Below are positions 43,307 to 54,220 of a stretch of DNA of 64,000 nt, one piece after another; positions within the stretch are counted from its first letter, which is position 1, and every line of letters starts with the position of its first letter. The notes beneath the pieces are model-generated. The model had not been told where the DNA came from. It saw only the letters and a list, made by a program, of their open reading frames with translations, and ran no database searches. The stretch comes from Pseudomonas moorei (GTDB lineage Bacteria; Pseudomonadota; Gammaproteobacteria; Pseudomonadales; Pseudomonadaceae): contig NZ_VZPP01000008.1 in assembly GCF_008801475.1 (NCBI RefSeq), forward strand, positions 248,001 to 312,000, in the 5' to 3' direction. A program made the translations under genes and the position numbers.

Positions 43307-43321
43307 ATATGCATTTCATAT
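43307..43321. promoter_or_regulatory. Palindromic site before the ParD-like gene
   Basis: ATATG-CATTT-CATAT lies 11 bp before the ATG of the ParD-like gene and is followed by a related TGAATATCAT. An autoregulatory operator is plausible because ribbon-helix-helix antitoxins repress their own promoter. Confidence 0.5.
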
Positions 43322-43331
43322 AGTGAATATC

Positions 43332-43598
43332 ATGGGTATCGTAAAAATTTCAGAAGACATGCACGAAAACCTGCGCGTCGCCAGCGATGCGCTGAGTCGC
43401 TCGATCAATGCTCAAGCTGAGCACTGGATGCGCATCGGAATGCTCTCGGAGTTACATCCAAATCTTGACCACAGCGAAATCTCGCGCCTGCTGATTCGTG
43501 CCGAACTGGCCGGCGGCCTGGATGTAAAACAACTCTGTGCGCTGGCGGATGTCTCGCAAGGCTCGCCATCCCTTGCAACCTGCGGAGCCAAGCCATGA
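43332..43598 (+). CDS. ParD-like antitoxin-type protein
   Basis: 88 residues. The N-terminal half MGIVKISEDMHENLRVASDALSRSINAQAEHWMRIG is a ribbon-helix-helix-like DNA-binding region matching the ParD-like family (formerly DUF3423). The C-terminal half (LDHSEISRLLIRAELAGG) would contact a partner. No ParE/RelE toxin follows; instead the stop overlaps by 4 bp (ATGA) the start of a methionine aminopeptidase gene. A palindrome sits at its start. Confidence 0.78.
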   Translation: MGIVKISEDMHENLRVASDALSRSINAQAEHWMRIGMLSELHPNLDHSEISRLLIRAELAGGLDVKQLCALADVSQGSPSLATCGAKP

Positions 43599-44389
43599 AG
43601 GCGAACGTCAAGATCAACACGCCCGCCGACATCGCCAAGTCACGCGCTGCAGGCGCGCTGGCCGCCGAGGTACTGGCCATGATTACCCCCCATGTGAAAG
43701 CGGGAGTGACCACCGACGAACTCGATCGGATCTGCCACGACTACATCGTCAACGTGCAACAAGCCATACCGGGCAATGTCGGCTATCACGGCTTCCCGAA
43801 AACCGTGTGCGCCTCCGTCAACGAAGTGGTTTGCCACGGCATCCCTTCGAACAAGCCGTTGAAGGATGGCGACATCGTCAATATCGACATCGCGGTCATC
43901 AAGGACGGTTGGTATGGCGACACCAGCCGCATGTACTTCGTCGGCGAGCCCAGCGCGCAGGCTCGACGGTTGGTCAAGACCACCTATGAAGCCATGTGCG
44001 CCGGCATTCGAGTCGTGCGCCCCGGGGCGACGCTGGGCGATATCGGGCATGCGATTCAGGCGGTCGCGGAAAGGGATGGTTTCAGTGTCGTTCGCGAATA
44101 CTGCGGGCACGGTATCGGCAAGGTCTACCACGATGAACCGCAAGTCCTGCATTACGGCTATCCGGGCCAGGGGCTGAAGTTGAAGGCCGGGATGATTTTC
44201 ACCATCGAGCCAATGCTGAACGCCGGAAAGCGCCATGTGAAAACCCTGGCGGATGGCTGGACAGTGATCACCAAGGATTACTCGCTATCGGCCCAGTGGG
44301 AGCACATGGTGGCGGTCACCGACGATGGCTTCCAGGTGTTGTCGGCCTGGCCCGATCACAGCGATGAATACCCGGCCATCGGTATCTAG
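43595..44389 (+). CDS. map: Type I methionine aminopeptidase (second, ParD-linked copy)
   Basis: 264 residues. All metal and catalytic residues are present: His in GYHGFPKTVCAS near residue 64, the two Asp in DIVNIDIAVIKDGWYGDTS near 90-105, His in YCGHGIG near 170, Glu in FTIEPML near 203 and Glu in QWEHMVAV near 235. It removes initiator methionine from nascent proteins using two divalent metal ions. The housekeeping map gene of pseudomonads lies beside rpsB, not here, so this is likely an accessory copy. It is translationally coupled to the ParD-like gene and followed by a strong hairpin. Confidence 0.92.
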   Translation: MKANVKINTPADIAKSRAAGALAAEVLAMITPHVKAGVTTDELDRICHDYIVNVQQAIPGNVGYHGFPKTVCASVNEVVCHGIPSNKPLKDGDIVNIDIAVIKDGWYGDTSRMYFVGEPSAQARRLVKTTYEAMCAGIRVVRPGATLGDIGHAIQAVAERDGFSVVREYCGHGIGKVYHDEPQVLHYGYPGQGLKLKAGMIFTIEPMLNAGKRHVKTLADGWTVITKDYSLSAQWEHMVAVTDDGFQVLSAWPDHSDEYPAIGI

Positions 44390-44399
44390 CCCATCCAGT

Positions 44400-44428
44400 C
44401 AATGGAAGACAGCAGCTGTCTTCCATTG
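44400..44428 (+). terminator. Hairpin after map
   Basis: A perfect 13-bp stem, CAATGGAAGACAG / CTGTCTTCCATTG, with a 3-base loop, 10 bp after the map stop codon. No long T tract follows, so it may act mainly as an mRNA 3' stabiliser. Confidence 0.7.
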
Positions 44429-44619
44429 GATCTTGGCTGTGAGCGCAATGCTTACAGACCGTGCTGCCCATCAGGCGGCACGATCGCGCCGCCTTTCATC
44501 ACCACTCTCCGCCTGACCAAATCGAACGATGTATTGGCCAAAACGGCACTCATAAAAAATCCAACCCATTGATAATCAATACAAATTTTTACAAATAAGC
44601 TCAACTTATATTTGAAATA

Positions 44620-44646
44620 CAACAAATCGATTTTGATTATTTGTTG
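44620..44646. promoter_or_regulatory. Palindromic operator candidate upstream of phnW
   Basis: CAACAAAT (44620-44627) and ATTTGTTG (44639-44646) are perfect inverted arms separated by 11 bp in a strikingly AT-rich stretch (about 44550-44660), 60 bp before the phnW start. A LysR- or GntR-type regulator site is plausible; no regulator gene is adjacent. Confidence 0.55.
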
Positions 44647-44705
44647 GAAGTTGTTTTCATCGGCCCATGAATCATTCCCTTACAAAAACAACGCAGGAGA
44701 AGATC

Positions 44706-45869
44706 ATGACCAAAGCCGAATTTCCCTCCCAACATCAACCATTGGCCGTTCCGGCATTGGGTGAACCCTACCTGCTGACACCAGGCCCCCTGACCACTTC
44801 AAAGGCCACCAAAGAAGCCATGCTCCGGGATTGGGGCTCATGGGATGGCGCCTTCAATACGCTCACTGCACAAGTTCGCAAGCAACTGCTGAGCATGGCT
44901 GGCGTCGAGGACGACAGTTTCGCCTGCGTGCCTCTACAGGGCAGCGGCAGCTATTCGGTGGAAGCCGCCCTGGCGAGCGCCATTCCCCGTGACGGTAAAG
45001 CCCTGGTGTTGATGAATGGTGCTTACGGCCAACGGGCGACCAAGACGCTTGAGTACCTGGGGCGCGACTACATCACCCTGGACAAGGGCGATTATCTGCC
45101 GCCGCAGCCAGAAGAAGTGGATGCGCTGCTCAACGCCAACCCCGACGTGACCAACGTGTTCATCGTCCATTGCGAAACCAGCTCGGGCATCCTCAATCCC
45201 CTGCGTGAAATCGCAGAAGTGGTCGAAACCCACGGCAAGAGCCTGATCATTGATGCGATGAGTTCGTTTGGCGCAGTCCCCCTGAGCGTCGACGACATTC
45301 GCTTTGACGTGCTGGTGTCCTCGGCGAACAAGTGCATCGAGGGTATTCCCGGTTTCGGCTTCGTGATCATCCGCCGCGCTGTGCTGGAGGCCGCCAAAGG
45401 CCGCGCCAATTCGCTGAGCCTCGATCTCTACGAGCAGTGGGTCTACATGGAGCGTACCGGTCAATGGCGCTTCACCCCACCGACCCACAGTGTCGTTGCC
45501 TTTCACAAAGCCCTGGAGCAACACCAGGCTGAAGGTGGCGTGCAGGGTCGTCTCGCACGCTACACCCGCAACCGCGACGTGCTGGTCGCCGGGATGCGCA
45601 AGCTGGGCTTCAAGACGTTGCTGGAAGATCGCTGGCTGTCGCCGATCATCACCACCTTCTTCAGCCCGGAGCATGTCAACTTTGAATTCAAGCGCTTCTA
45701 CGAAGAATTGAAAGCGCGTCAATTCATCATCTACCCAGGCAAGTTGACCGTGGCTGACAGTTTCCGCATCGGCTGCATCGGTCAGATCGATGAACACATC
45801 GTCCACCAGCTCCTGCGCGCCATCGCTGACAGCCTTCTTGCGATGGGTGTGGAACTGGAAGCGGCTTAA
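44706..45869 (+). CDS. phnW: 2-aminoethylphosphonate--pyruvate transaminase
   Basis: 387 residues from the ATG at 44706 (AGGAGA 6-8 bp upstream); an in-frame ATG at 44667 has no site. Class V aminotransferase with YLLTPGPLTTSKATKEAML at residues 22-40, PLQGSGSYSVEAAL near 80, and the PLP lysine in SSANKCIEGIPGFGF near 205. The 'LLTPGPLTT' opening and 'DWGSWD' are typical of PhnW. It moves the amino group of 2-aminoethylphosphonate to pyruvate, giving phosphonoacetaldehyde and alanine. First gene of a phn segment with an MFS carrier, phnX and an aldehyde dehydrogenase. Confidence 0.94.
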   Translation: MTKAEFPSQHQPLAVPALGEPYLLTPGPLTTSKATKEAMLRDWGSWDGAFNTLTAQVRKQLLSMAGVEDDSFACVPLQGSGSYSVEAALASAIPRDGKALVLMNGAYGQRATKTLEYLGRDYITLDKGDYLPPQPEEVDALLNANPDVTNVFIVHCETSSGILNPLREIAEVVETHGKSLIIDAMSSFGAVPLSVDDIRFDVLVSSANKCIEGIPGFGFVIIRRAVLEAAKGRANSLSLDLYEQWVYMERTGQWRFTPPTHSVVAFHKALEQHQAEGGVQGRLARYTRNRDVLVAGMRKLGFKTLLEDRWLSPIITTFFSPEHVNFEFKRFYEELKARQFIIYPGKLTVADSFRIGCIGQIDEHIVHQLLRAIADSLLAMGVELEAA

Positions 45870-46165
45870 CCCACTTCCCCCTTTCGGGTCGCCGCCACTC
45901 TGGGTGTGTCGGGGCGGGTGTTGGGATCGCACCTTCTTTACGGCGACCTCTTTTTTCCATGGATCTGGTCATTCACAGCCGGCAGTGCCGAGCAGGAGCC
46001 AGCGATATCGCCTACCCATAATCTGACGTCTGAAGCCAGAAGCCACCAACCCTGAACCTCGCCTGCTGCCATTCAAGCAGTTCGCCGGGACGGGTTGCGG
46101 CACCCAAAACAAAAACAAAAACAACTTTTTGCGCTGTACGGCAACCCATACGGGATCAGAAGACC

Positions 46166-47500
46166 ATGAACAACATCACAGGCGCTTCAGCGAGCGGCTG
46201 GAAATCAATCCAGCGCTGGCGTGTACAGATTTTCCTCATTACCTGGGTGGCCTACGCCGCCTTCTACTTCACGCGTAAAGCCTTTTCCGTCGCCAAGCTC
46301 GGCATCGGCGAAGACCCGACTTTCATGCTGGAAAAGGCCACCATGGCCAACCTCGATGCGCTGTACCTAGCGGCCTATGCCGTGGGGCAGTTCCTCTGGG
46401 GCAACTTCTCCGACCGCTTCGGTCCACGTGTCGTCGTCTGCGGCGGCCTGGTGATATCGGCCCTGGCGGCCCTGGTCATGGGGACCTACGCCACCATCCC
46501 GATCTTCGTCACCTGCACCCTGATCCAGGGTCTTGCCCAGTCCACCGGATGGTCAGGCCTTTGCAAGAATATCGGCAGCTTCTTCACCACCACTGAACGT
46601 GGTCGCGTGCTGGGCTACTGGTCGACTTGCTACGCATTCGGTGGCCTGGTCGCAACGCCCTTTGCAGGCTGGTGGGCCTATTCATACTCCCACGACTGGC
46701 GTATGGCGTTCATCAGCAGCGCTGCCGTGGTCATGGTCGTGGCCGTGCTGTTCTTCCTGCTGCAACGCAACACGCCACAAGACGTCGGTTTGCCGCCCGT
46801 TGAAATCGTGCCTGACAGCGGTGCCGACGTGCCCCGTGAAAGCCTTCTGGCAGGGCTTCGCAGTGCAGTGAAGAACCGCACCGTGCTGGTGCTGGGCGTT
46901 GCCTACTTCCTGCTTAAACCCGCGCGCTACGCCATCCTGCTCTGGGGACCGGTGATTATCTACGATCGCATGCCAGCGATCGGCAAAGTGGCCTCCGCCA
47001 TCGTGCCAACAGCCTTTGAGTTGGCCGGTCTGGTCGGTCCAATCCTCATTGGTTATGCCTCGGACAAACTGTTCGGTGCCCGTCGCATGCCTGCCTGTGT
47101 CATCAGTCTCGCGCTGCTCACGGTGTGCCTGGCGCTGTTCGTGCCTTCGATGCAAAGCGGCAGCCTGTACATGGTGGTCGGCCTGCTGTTCATGATGGGC
47201 ATGACGCTTTATGGGCCCGACTCGATGATCAGCGGCTCGGCGGCGATCGATTTCGGCAGCAAGGACGGCGCGGCTTCCGCGGCCGGCTTCGTCAACGGCT
47301 GTGGCTCGGTGGGCGCCATTCTCGGCGGTCTGCTGCCGGGTTATTTCGACACCATCACGGTGTTCCTGGTGTTCACCGGCGCGGCGCTGGTGGCCAGCGT
47401 GATGCTGATTCCGTTCTGGAACAGTCGCCCGAAAACCCTGGAAGTCCTGGACAGCTTTCAATCGGTCGGGCAACCGGCGGTCGTCGGCGCCAAGGCCTGA
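46166..47500 (+). CDS. OPA-type MFS transporter, probable 2-aminoethylphosphonate carrier
   Basis: 444 residues, 12 membrane helices. The first helix region WVAYAAFYFTRKAFSVAK is characteristic of the organophosphate:phosphate antiporter (GlpT/UhpT) group, and MTLYGPDSMISGSAAIDFGSKDGAASAAGFVNG near residue 355-385 fits its second signature. It lies between phnW and phnX, so uptake of 2-aminoethylphosphonate is the natural role; an MFS carrier (AepP) has been described in pseudomonads for this compound, but equivalence is my inference. Confidence 0.88.
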   Translation: MNNITGASASGWKSIQRWRVQIFLITWVAYAAFYFTRKAFSVAKLGIGEDPTFMLEKATMANLDALYLAAYAVGQFLWGNFSDRFGPRVVVCGGLVISALAALVMGTYATIPIFVTCTLIQGLAQSTGWSGLCKNIGSFFTTTERGRVLGYWSTCYAFGGLVATPFAGWWAYSYSHDWRMAFISSAAVVMVVAVLFFLLQRNTPQDVGLPPVEIVPDSGADVPRESLLAGLRSAVKNRTVLVLGVAYFLLKPARYAILLWGPVIIYDRMPAIGKVASAIVPTAFELAGLVGPILIGYASDKLFGARRMPACVISLALLTVCLALFVPSMQSGSLYMVVGLLFMMGMTLYGPDSMISGSAAIDFGSKDGAASAAGFVNGCGSVGAILGGLLPGYFDTITVFLVFTGAALVASVMLIPFWNSRPKTLEVLDSFQSVGQPAVVGAKA

Positions 47501-47545
47501 TTCCAGCGCCTCATTTTCAATGTTCCACCTACTGGAGACATCGCC

Positions 47546-48373
47546 ATGAACTACAAGAAACCTACCAAGCTGCAAGCCGTCGTACTCGACTGGGCCGGTA
47601 CCGTCGTTGACTTCGGCTCCTTCGCACCCACCCAGATTTTCGTTGAAGCCTTTGCCGAGTTCGGCGTGAAGGTTTCCCTGGAAGAAGCGCGGGGCCCGAT
47701 GGGCATGGGCAAGTGGGATCACATCCGCACGCTGTGTAATGAGCCGCAGATTGCCGAGCGTTTCCATACCGCCTTCGGCCGCCTGCCGACCGACGATGAC
47801 GTGACGGCCCTGTACGAGCGATTCATGCCGCTGCAAATCGAGAAGATCGCCTTGCACTCGGCGCTGATTCCGGGTGCGCTGGAAGCCATCGAGATCTTGC
47901 GCCACGAGGGACTGAAGATCGGTTCCTGCTCGGGTTATCCGGCCGTGGTGATGGAAAAGGTCGTGGAGCTGGCCCGGGAAAATGGCTACGTGACCGATCA
48001 CGTCGTGGCCACCGATGAAGTGCCTAACGGGCGCCCGCATCCCGCCCAGGCACTGGCCAACGTCATCGCCCTGGGCATTGATGACGTCGCGGCCTGCGTC
48101 AAGGTCGATGACACCTGGCCGGGCATCCTCGAAGGCCGCAGCGCAGGGATGTGGACGGTCGCGTTGACCTGCTCCGGCAATGCCCTGGGACTGACCTACG
48201 ACGAGTTCGTGGCGTTGCCTTCGGACAAGCTGGCCATCGAGCGCGCACGCATCATCGCGATGTTCGAAGGCTCACGCCCGCATTACTTCATCGACACCAT
48301 CACCGACCTTCCCTGGGTGGTTGAAGACATCAACGCGCGCCTGGCGCGTGGCGAGTCGCCACAAACGTTCTGA
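47546..48373 (+). CDS. phnX: Phosphonoacetaldehyde hydrolase (phosphonatase)
   Basis: 275 residues, HAD superfamily. The nucleophile Asp and acid/base pattern is VVLDWAGTVVDFGSFAP (residues 12-28). The Schiff-base lysine that distinguishes phosphonatase is probably in MGMGKWDHIR near residue 53. Later HAD motifs are GSCSGYPAVVM (Ser/Thr motif) and VKVDDTWPGILEG. It cleaves the C-P bond of phosphonoacetaldehyde to acetaldehyde and phosphate. The start has GGAGAC upstream. It follows the carrier gene and precedes the acetaldehyde-oxidising dehydrogenase. Confidence 0.94.
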   Translation: MNYKKPTKLQAVVLDWAGTVVDFGSFAPTQIFVEAFAEFGVKVSLEEARGPMGMGKWDHIRTLCNEPQIAERFHTAFGRLPTDDDVTALYERFMPLQIEKIALHSALIPGALEAIEILRHEGLKIGSCSGYPAVVMEKVVELARENGYVTDHVVATDEVPNGRPHPAQALANVIALGIDDVAACVKVDDTWPGILEGRSAGMWTVALTCSGNALGLTYDEFVALPSDKLAIERARIIAMFEGSRPHYFIDTITDLPWVVEDINARLARGESPQTF

Positions 48374-48462
48374 TCGCACCTGACTGTGACCGGTCGCCGC
48401 CACGCGGCCGGTTATAGCGGCGCAAACGAGCAGCCAACTGATAACAACAAGTGAGACCCATC

Positions 48463-49983
48463 ATGATATACGCCCAACCTGGCACCCCCGGTGCTGTCGT
48501 GTCGTTCAAGCCTCGTTACGGTAACTTCATCGGCGGCGAGTTCGTCGCGCCGGTCAATGGTCAGTACTTCACCACGACCTCGCCGGTCAACGGCCAGGTC
48601 ATCGCCGAATTCCCGCGTTCCTCAGCCGAGGATATCGACAAGGCGCTGGACGCCGCCCATGCCGCTGCAGCCGGGTGGGGCGCCACCTCGGTGCAGGCGC
48701 GCTCACTGATCCTGTTGAAAATCGCTGACCGGATCGAACAGAACCTGGAAGCCCTGGCACTCACCGAAACCTGGGACAACGGCAAGGCCATCCGCGAGAC
48801 CCTCAACGCCGACATCCCCCTGGCCGCCGACCATTTCCGCTACTTCGCCGGTTGCCTGCGCGCCCAGGAAGGCAGCGCTGCCGAAATCGACGGCAACACC
48901 GTGGCCTATCACATTCATGAACCGCTGGGCGTGGTCGGTCAGATCATCCCGTGGAACTTCCCGATCCTGATGGCCGCCTGGAAACTCGCCCCGGCCCTGG
49001 CCGCCGGCAACTGCGTGGTGCTCAAGCCTGCCGAACAGACTCCGCTGGGCATCACCGTGCTGGTCGAGCTGATTGGCGATCTGCTGCCACCGGGCGTGCT
49101 CAACGTGGTGCAAGGTTTTGGTCGCGAAGCCGGTGAAGCCCTGGCCACCAGCAAACGCATCGCCAAGATTGCGTTTACCGGCTCGACCCCGGTCGGCTCG
49201 CACATCATGAAATGCGCCGCCGAAAACATCATTCCGTCCACCGTGGAGCTGGGTGGCAAGTCGCCGAACATCTTCTTCGAAGACATCATGCAGGCCGAAC
49301 CAAGCTTCATCGAAAAGGCCGCCGAAGGCCTGGTCCTGGCGTTCTTCAACCAGGGCGAAGTCTGCACCTGTCCGTCCCGTGCGCTGGTGCAAGAGTCGAT
49401 CTACGACGAATTCATGCAGGTGGTGATGAAGAAGGTGGCGCAAATCAAACGCGGCGACCCACTGGACACCGACACCATGGTCGGCGCCCAGGCGTCCGAG
49501 CAGCAGTTCGACAAGATCCTTTCGTACCTGGAAATCGCCCAGCAGGAAGGTGCGCAAGTCCTCACCGGCGGCGCGGCGGAGAAGCTGGAGGGTGGCCTCG
49601 CCAGCGGCTACTACATTCAACCGACCCTGCTCAAAGGCCATAACAAGATGCGGGTGTTCCAGGAAGAAATCTTCGGGCCCGTGGTGGGCGTCACCACCTT
49701 CAAGGATGAGGCCGAAGCCCTGGCCATCGCCAACGACACCGAGTTCGGCCTGGGCGCCGGCCTCTGGACCCGCGACATCAATCGCGCCTACCGCATGGGG
49801 CGCGGCATCCAGGCCGGTCGCGTGTGGACCAACTGCTACCACCTGTACCCGGCCCATGCCGCGTTCGGTGGTTACAAGAAGTCTGGCGTCGGCCGTGAAA
49901 CCCACAAGATGATGCTCGACCATTACCAGCAGACGAAAAACCTGCTGGTGAGCTACGACATCAATCCGCTGGGCTTCTTCTAA
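48463..49983 (+). CDS. Aldehyde dehydrogenase, acetaldehyde-type (ExaC/AldB-like)
   Basis: 506 residues from the ATG at 48463; a GTG at 48451 is possible. ALDH motifs: QIIPWNFPILMAAWKLAPALA near 155, Glu in ELGGKSPNIFF near 265, and the nucleophile in NQGEVCTCPSRALV near 303. The 'NQGEVCTCPSR' form and the 506-residue length are typical of acetaldehyde dehydrogenases such as ExaC. Directly after phnX it would oxidise the acetaldehyde released from the C-P cleavage to acetate, using NAD+. Confidence 0.92.
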   Translation: MIYAQPGTPGAVVSFKPRYGNFIGGEFVAPVNGQYFTTTSPVNGQVIAEFPRSSAEDIDKALDAAHAAAAGWGATSVQARSLILLKIADRIEQNLEALALTETWDNGKAIRETLNADIPLAADHFRYFAGCLRAQEGSAAEIDGNTVAYHIHEPLGVVGQIIPWNFPILMAAWKLAPALAAGNCVVLKPAEQTPLGITVLVELIGDLLPPGVLNVVQGFGREAGEALATSKRIAKIAFTGSTPVGSHIMKCAAENIIPSTVELGGKSPNIFFEDIMQAEPSFIEKAAEGLVLAFFNQGEVCTCPSRALVQESIYDEFMQVVMKKVAQIKRGDPLDTDTMVGAQASEQQFDKILSYLEIAQQEGAQVLTGGAAEKLEGGLASGYYIQPTLLKGHNKMRVFQEEIFGPVVGVTTFKDEAEALAIANDTEFGLGAGLWTRDINRAYRMGRGIQAGRVWTNCYHLYPAHAAFGGYKKSGVGRETHKMMLDHYQQTKNLLVSYDINPLGFF

Positions 49984-50094
49984 CCCCTCTTGAAATGAGG
50001 TGAGTCCTTCGCTGCGATGCAGCGAAGGCATCCGCCAGGGCTGGATGCTCCGGTACTTGCGCTGTTGGCCTTGATTGATCCTTTGGAGTCTGCG

Positions 50095-51978
50095 ATGAAA
50101 ATCCGTTACAAGGTGAGCCTTGTGGCTGCCGGTGTGCTGTTGGTGACGACAAGCCTTCTATCGCTGGTTCAGGTCAGGCAGATACGTACGATTTTGCGTC
50201 ACCAGGTCGAGGCGAGCATCTCGGAGTCGAGCAATGCGGTGGCACGTCAGATCGAAAACTGGCTGAACGGCAAACTGCGTCTGATGGATCTGGCGTCCCA
50301 GGCGATCGACCGCCAGTACAGTGTGCAAACGACTCAACGAATCATTGATTCGCCCACTCTGAAAGACGAATTCAAGTTGGTGTTCGGTGCCCTGGAGTCT
50401 GATGGCAAACCCATCAAGAACACGGCGGCCTGGAATCCAAAACCTGATTATGACGGTCGCATCCGCCCTTGGTACGCGACTGGAAAGGCCAGTAGCCAAG
50501 CCGTTTTAACCGAACCCTACAAGGATTCCACCACCGGTGAAATCCTGATCTCGGCTGTCGCGCGGATCAGCGACGCGGGGCAATTGCTCGGGGTGTTTGG
50601 CGGTGACATTCGCCTGACTACGGTTGCCGACGCCATCAATACCCTGGATTTCGGTGGGGCCGGTTACGCGTTCCTGCTCAGTAAAAGTGGCAACATCATT
50701 TCGCATCCGAACGCGGAACTGAACGGCAAGCCCTTTAGCCAGCTTTTCGCAGGCAACGTCCTGCCCCTCGACAGTCAGCTTCAGGAGGTCAGCAGCGATG
50801 GAAAGTCGCTGCTGGTGTCGTTCATTCCGCTGTCCGATCTCAAGGGCATGGATTGGTACATCGGTGTGGTACTGGATCAGGACATCGTCATGGCCGCAGC
50901 CCATACCCTGAGTTGGCGCGCCGTGATCGGTACAGGCCTGGGCGTGCTGCTTAGCCTGTTGGTGTTGGGCCTGTTGGTAAGGCGGCTGCTGCGGCCTCTG
51001 GATCAACTCAAGGATTCGTTGGCAGACATCAATCGGGGCGAGGGTGACCTGACCCGGCAACTACCCGTGGTTGGTCATGATGAAATTGCGCTGGTCGCCG
51101 GGGAGTTCAACCAGTTCCTGCAGAACCTGAAAGCGCTCATCGGCGATGTGAAAAACAGCTCGCGACACGTTCGAGAGAGCACTGCCGCGACGTCCTGCGA
51201 AGCCGATCAGGCCGCCAATCGCGTGCAAGTTCAACTGCAGGAACTGGATCAATTGGCCACCGCCATGACCGAGATGGCCTCGACCGCCGAAGATGTCGCG
51301 CGTAACGCGCAAACCGCTGCCGAAGCGGCCATCGCGGCTAACGAAGAAACAGCAGGCGGGGTCGCTCTGGTTTCCAGGTCTACGGGGGCCATCAAGCGTC
51401 TGGCCGAAGAGATGGACGCCACGGGTCATGCGATCAATGAGCTGTCCACGCTCAGTCAAAGCATTGGCTCCATTGTCGCGGTCATCACCAGCATCGCCGA
51501 CCAGACCAACCTTCTCGCACTCAATGCGGCCATCGAGGCGGCACGGGCCGGCGAATCGGGACGCGGGTTTGCGGTGGTGGCTGATGAGGTGCGCTCACTG
51601 GCCTCGCGAACCCAGCAATCGACCCAGGAAATACGCGAGATGATCGACCAGTTGCAGACGGGCGTAAGGCACGCCCAGGTGCGAATGCAGCAGAGCCGCG
51701 ACACGGCCAGCAAGACTGCCGGGGATGCCGATGCAGCCAATGACACCCTTGAGCGCATACGTGCGGCCATCTATCGCATCAATGACATGAACCTGCAGAT
51801 TGCCGCGGCGGCTGAAGAGCAAAGCGTCACGACCGAGGAAATCAATCGCAACACCACGAACATCCGCGATATCAGTATCGAAGTCTCCGGCAATGCGGAC
51901 AAACAGGTTCGCCAATGCTCAGCGATGGTAGACCACGTCGGCCAGCAAGACGAGCTGCTCAGTCGCTTCCGGATTTGA
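50095..51978 (+). CDS. Methyl-accepting chemotaxis protein with periplasmic dCache domain
   Basis: 627 residues from the ATG at 50095. A membrane helix (residues 9-29), a periplasmic dCache_1 sensor (about 35-280, with WYATGKASSQAVLTEPY and SAVARISDAGQLLGVFGGDI), a second helix (about 283-305), HAMP (RPLDQLKDSLADINRGEGDLT) and a signalling domain with GRGFAVVADEVRSLA at the tip. dCache receptors bind amino acids, amines, purines or short organic acids. It stands between the aldehyde dehydrogenase and acsA genes, which hints at a ligand related to this catabolic route. Confidence 0.93.
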   Translation: MKIRYKVSLVAAGVLLVTTSLLSLVQVRQIRTILRHQVEASISESSNAVARQIENWLNGKLRLMDLASQAIDRQYSVQTTQRIIDSPTLKDEFKLVFGALESDGKPIKNTAAWNPKPDYDGRIRPWYATGKASSQAVLTEPYKDSTTGEILISAVARISDAGQLLGVFGGDIRLTTVADAINTLDFGGAGYAFLLSKSGNIISHPNAELNGKPFSQLFAGNVLPLDSQLQEVSSDGKSLLVSFIPLSDLKGMDWYIGVVLDQDIVMAAAHTLSWRAVIGTGLGVLLSLLVLGLLVRRLLRPLDQLKDSLADINRGEGDLTRQLPVVGHDEIALVAGEFNQFLQNLKALIGDVKNSSRHVRESTAATSCEADQAANRVQVQLQELDQLATAMTEMASTAEDVARNAQTAAEAAIAANEETAGGVALVSRSTGAIKRLAEEMDATGHAINELSTLSQSIGSIVAVITSIADQTNLLALNAAIEAARAGESGRGFAVVADEVRSLASRTQQSTQEIREMIDQLQTGVRHAQVRMQQSRDTASKTAGDADAANDTLERIRAAIYRINDMNLQIAAAAEEQSVTTEEINRNTTNIRDISIEVSGNADKQVRQCSAMVDHVGQQDELLSRFRI

Positions 51979-52056
51979 GTTTTGCCATCGCCCGAATGCT
52001 TGGGTTGCAACCCCGCGACAGACCACAAAAACAACTATTCCACCGAGGTAAGAAAG

Positions 52057-54012
<1,956 letters not shown>

Positions 54013-54038
54013 ACAAAAAAGCCAAGTCGGTTATGAAG

Positions 54039-54065
54039 CGGCGCCCGGTCAGTGATCGGGCGCCG
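54039..54065 (+). terminator. Terminator of acsA
   Basis: CGGCGCCCG / CGGGCGCCG stem with a 9-base loop and TTTCC after it, 27 bp after the acsA stop codon. Confidence 0.75.
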
Positions 54066-54220
54066 TTTCCTGGTGCATCGCGCCGTCGGGCGGCGACACA
54101 CCTGAAATAAACCCACCCGGACCAGTGGCATGTCCTTTAGCCGACACAGGCTGGCTTGTTAGCGTTAGTCGGTAATCCATCAGCGGGTTAGAGTCGCCGA
54201 TACCTTCCTGGCAAAACCGG

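Noticed and set aside
46682..48040. 452-residue open frame antisense to the MFS carrier and phnX
   Set aside because: Overlaps two well-identified genes on the other strand; no recognisable motif.
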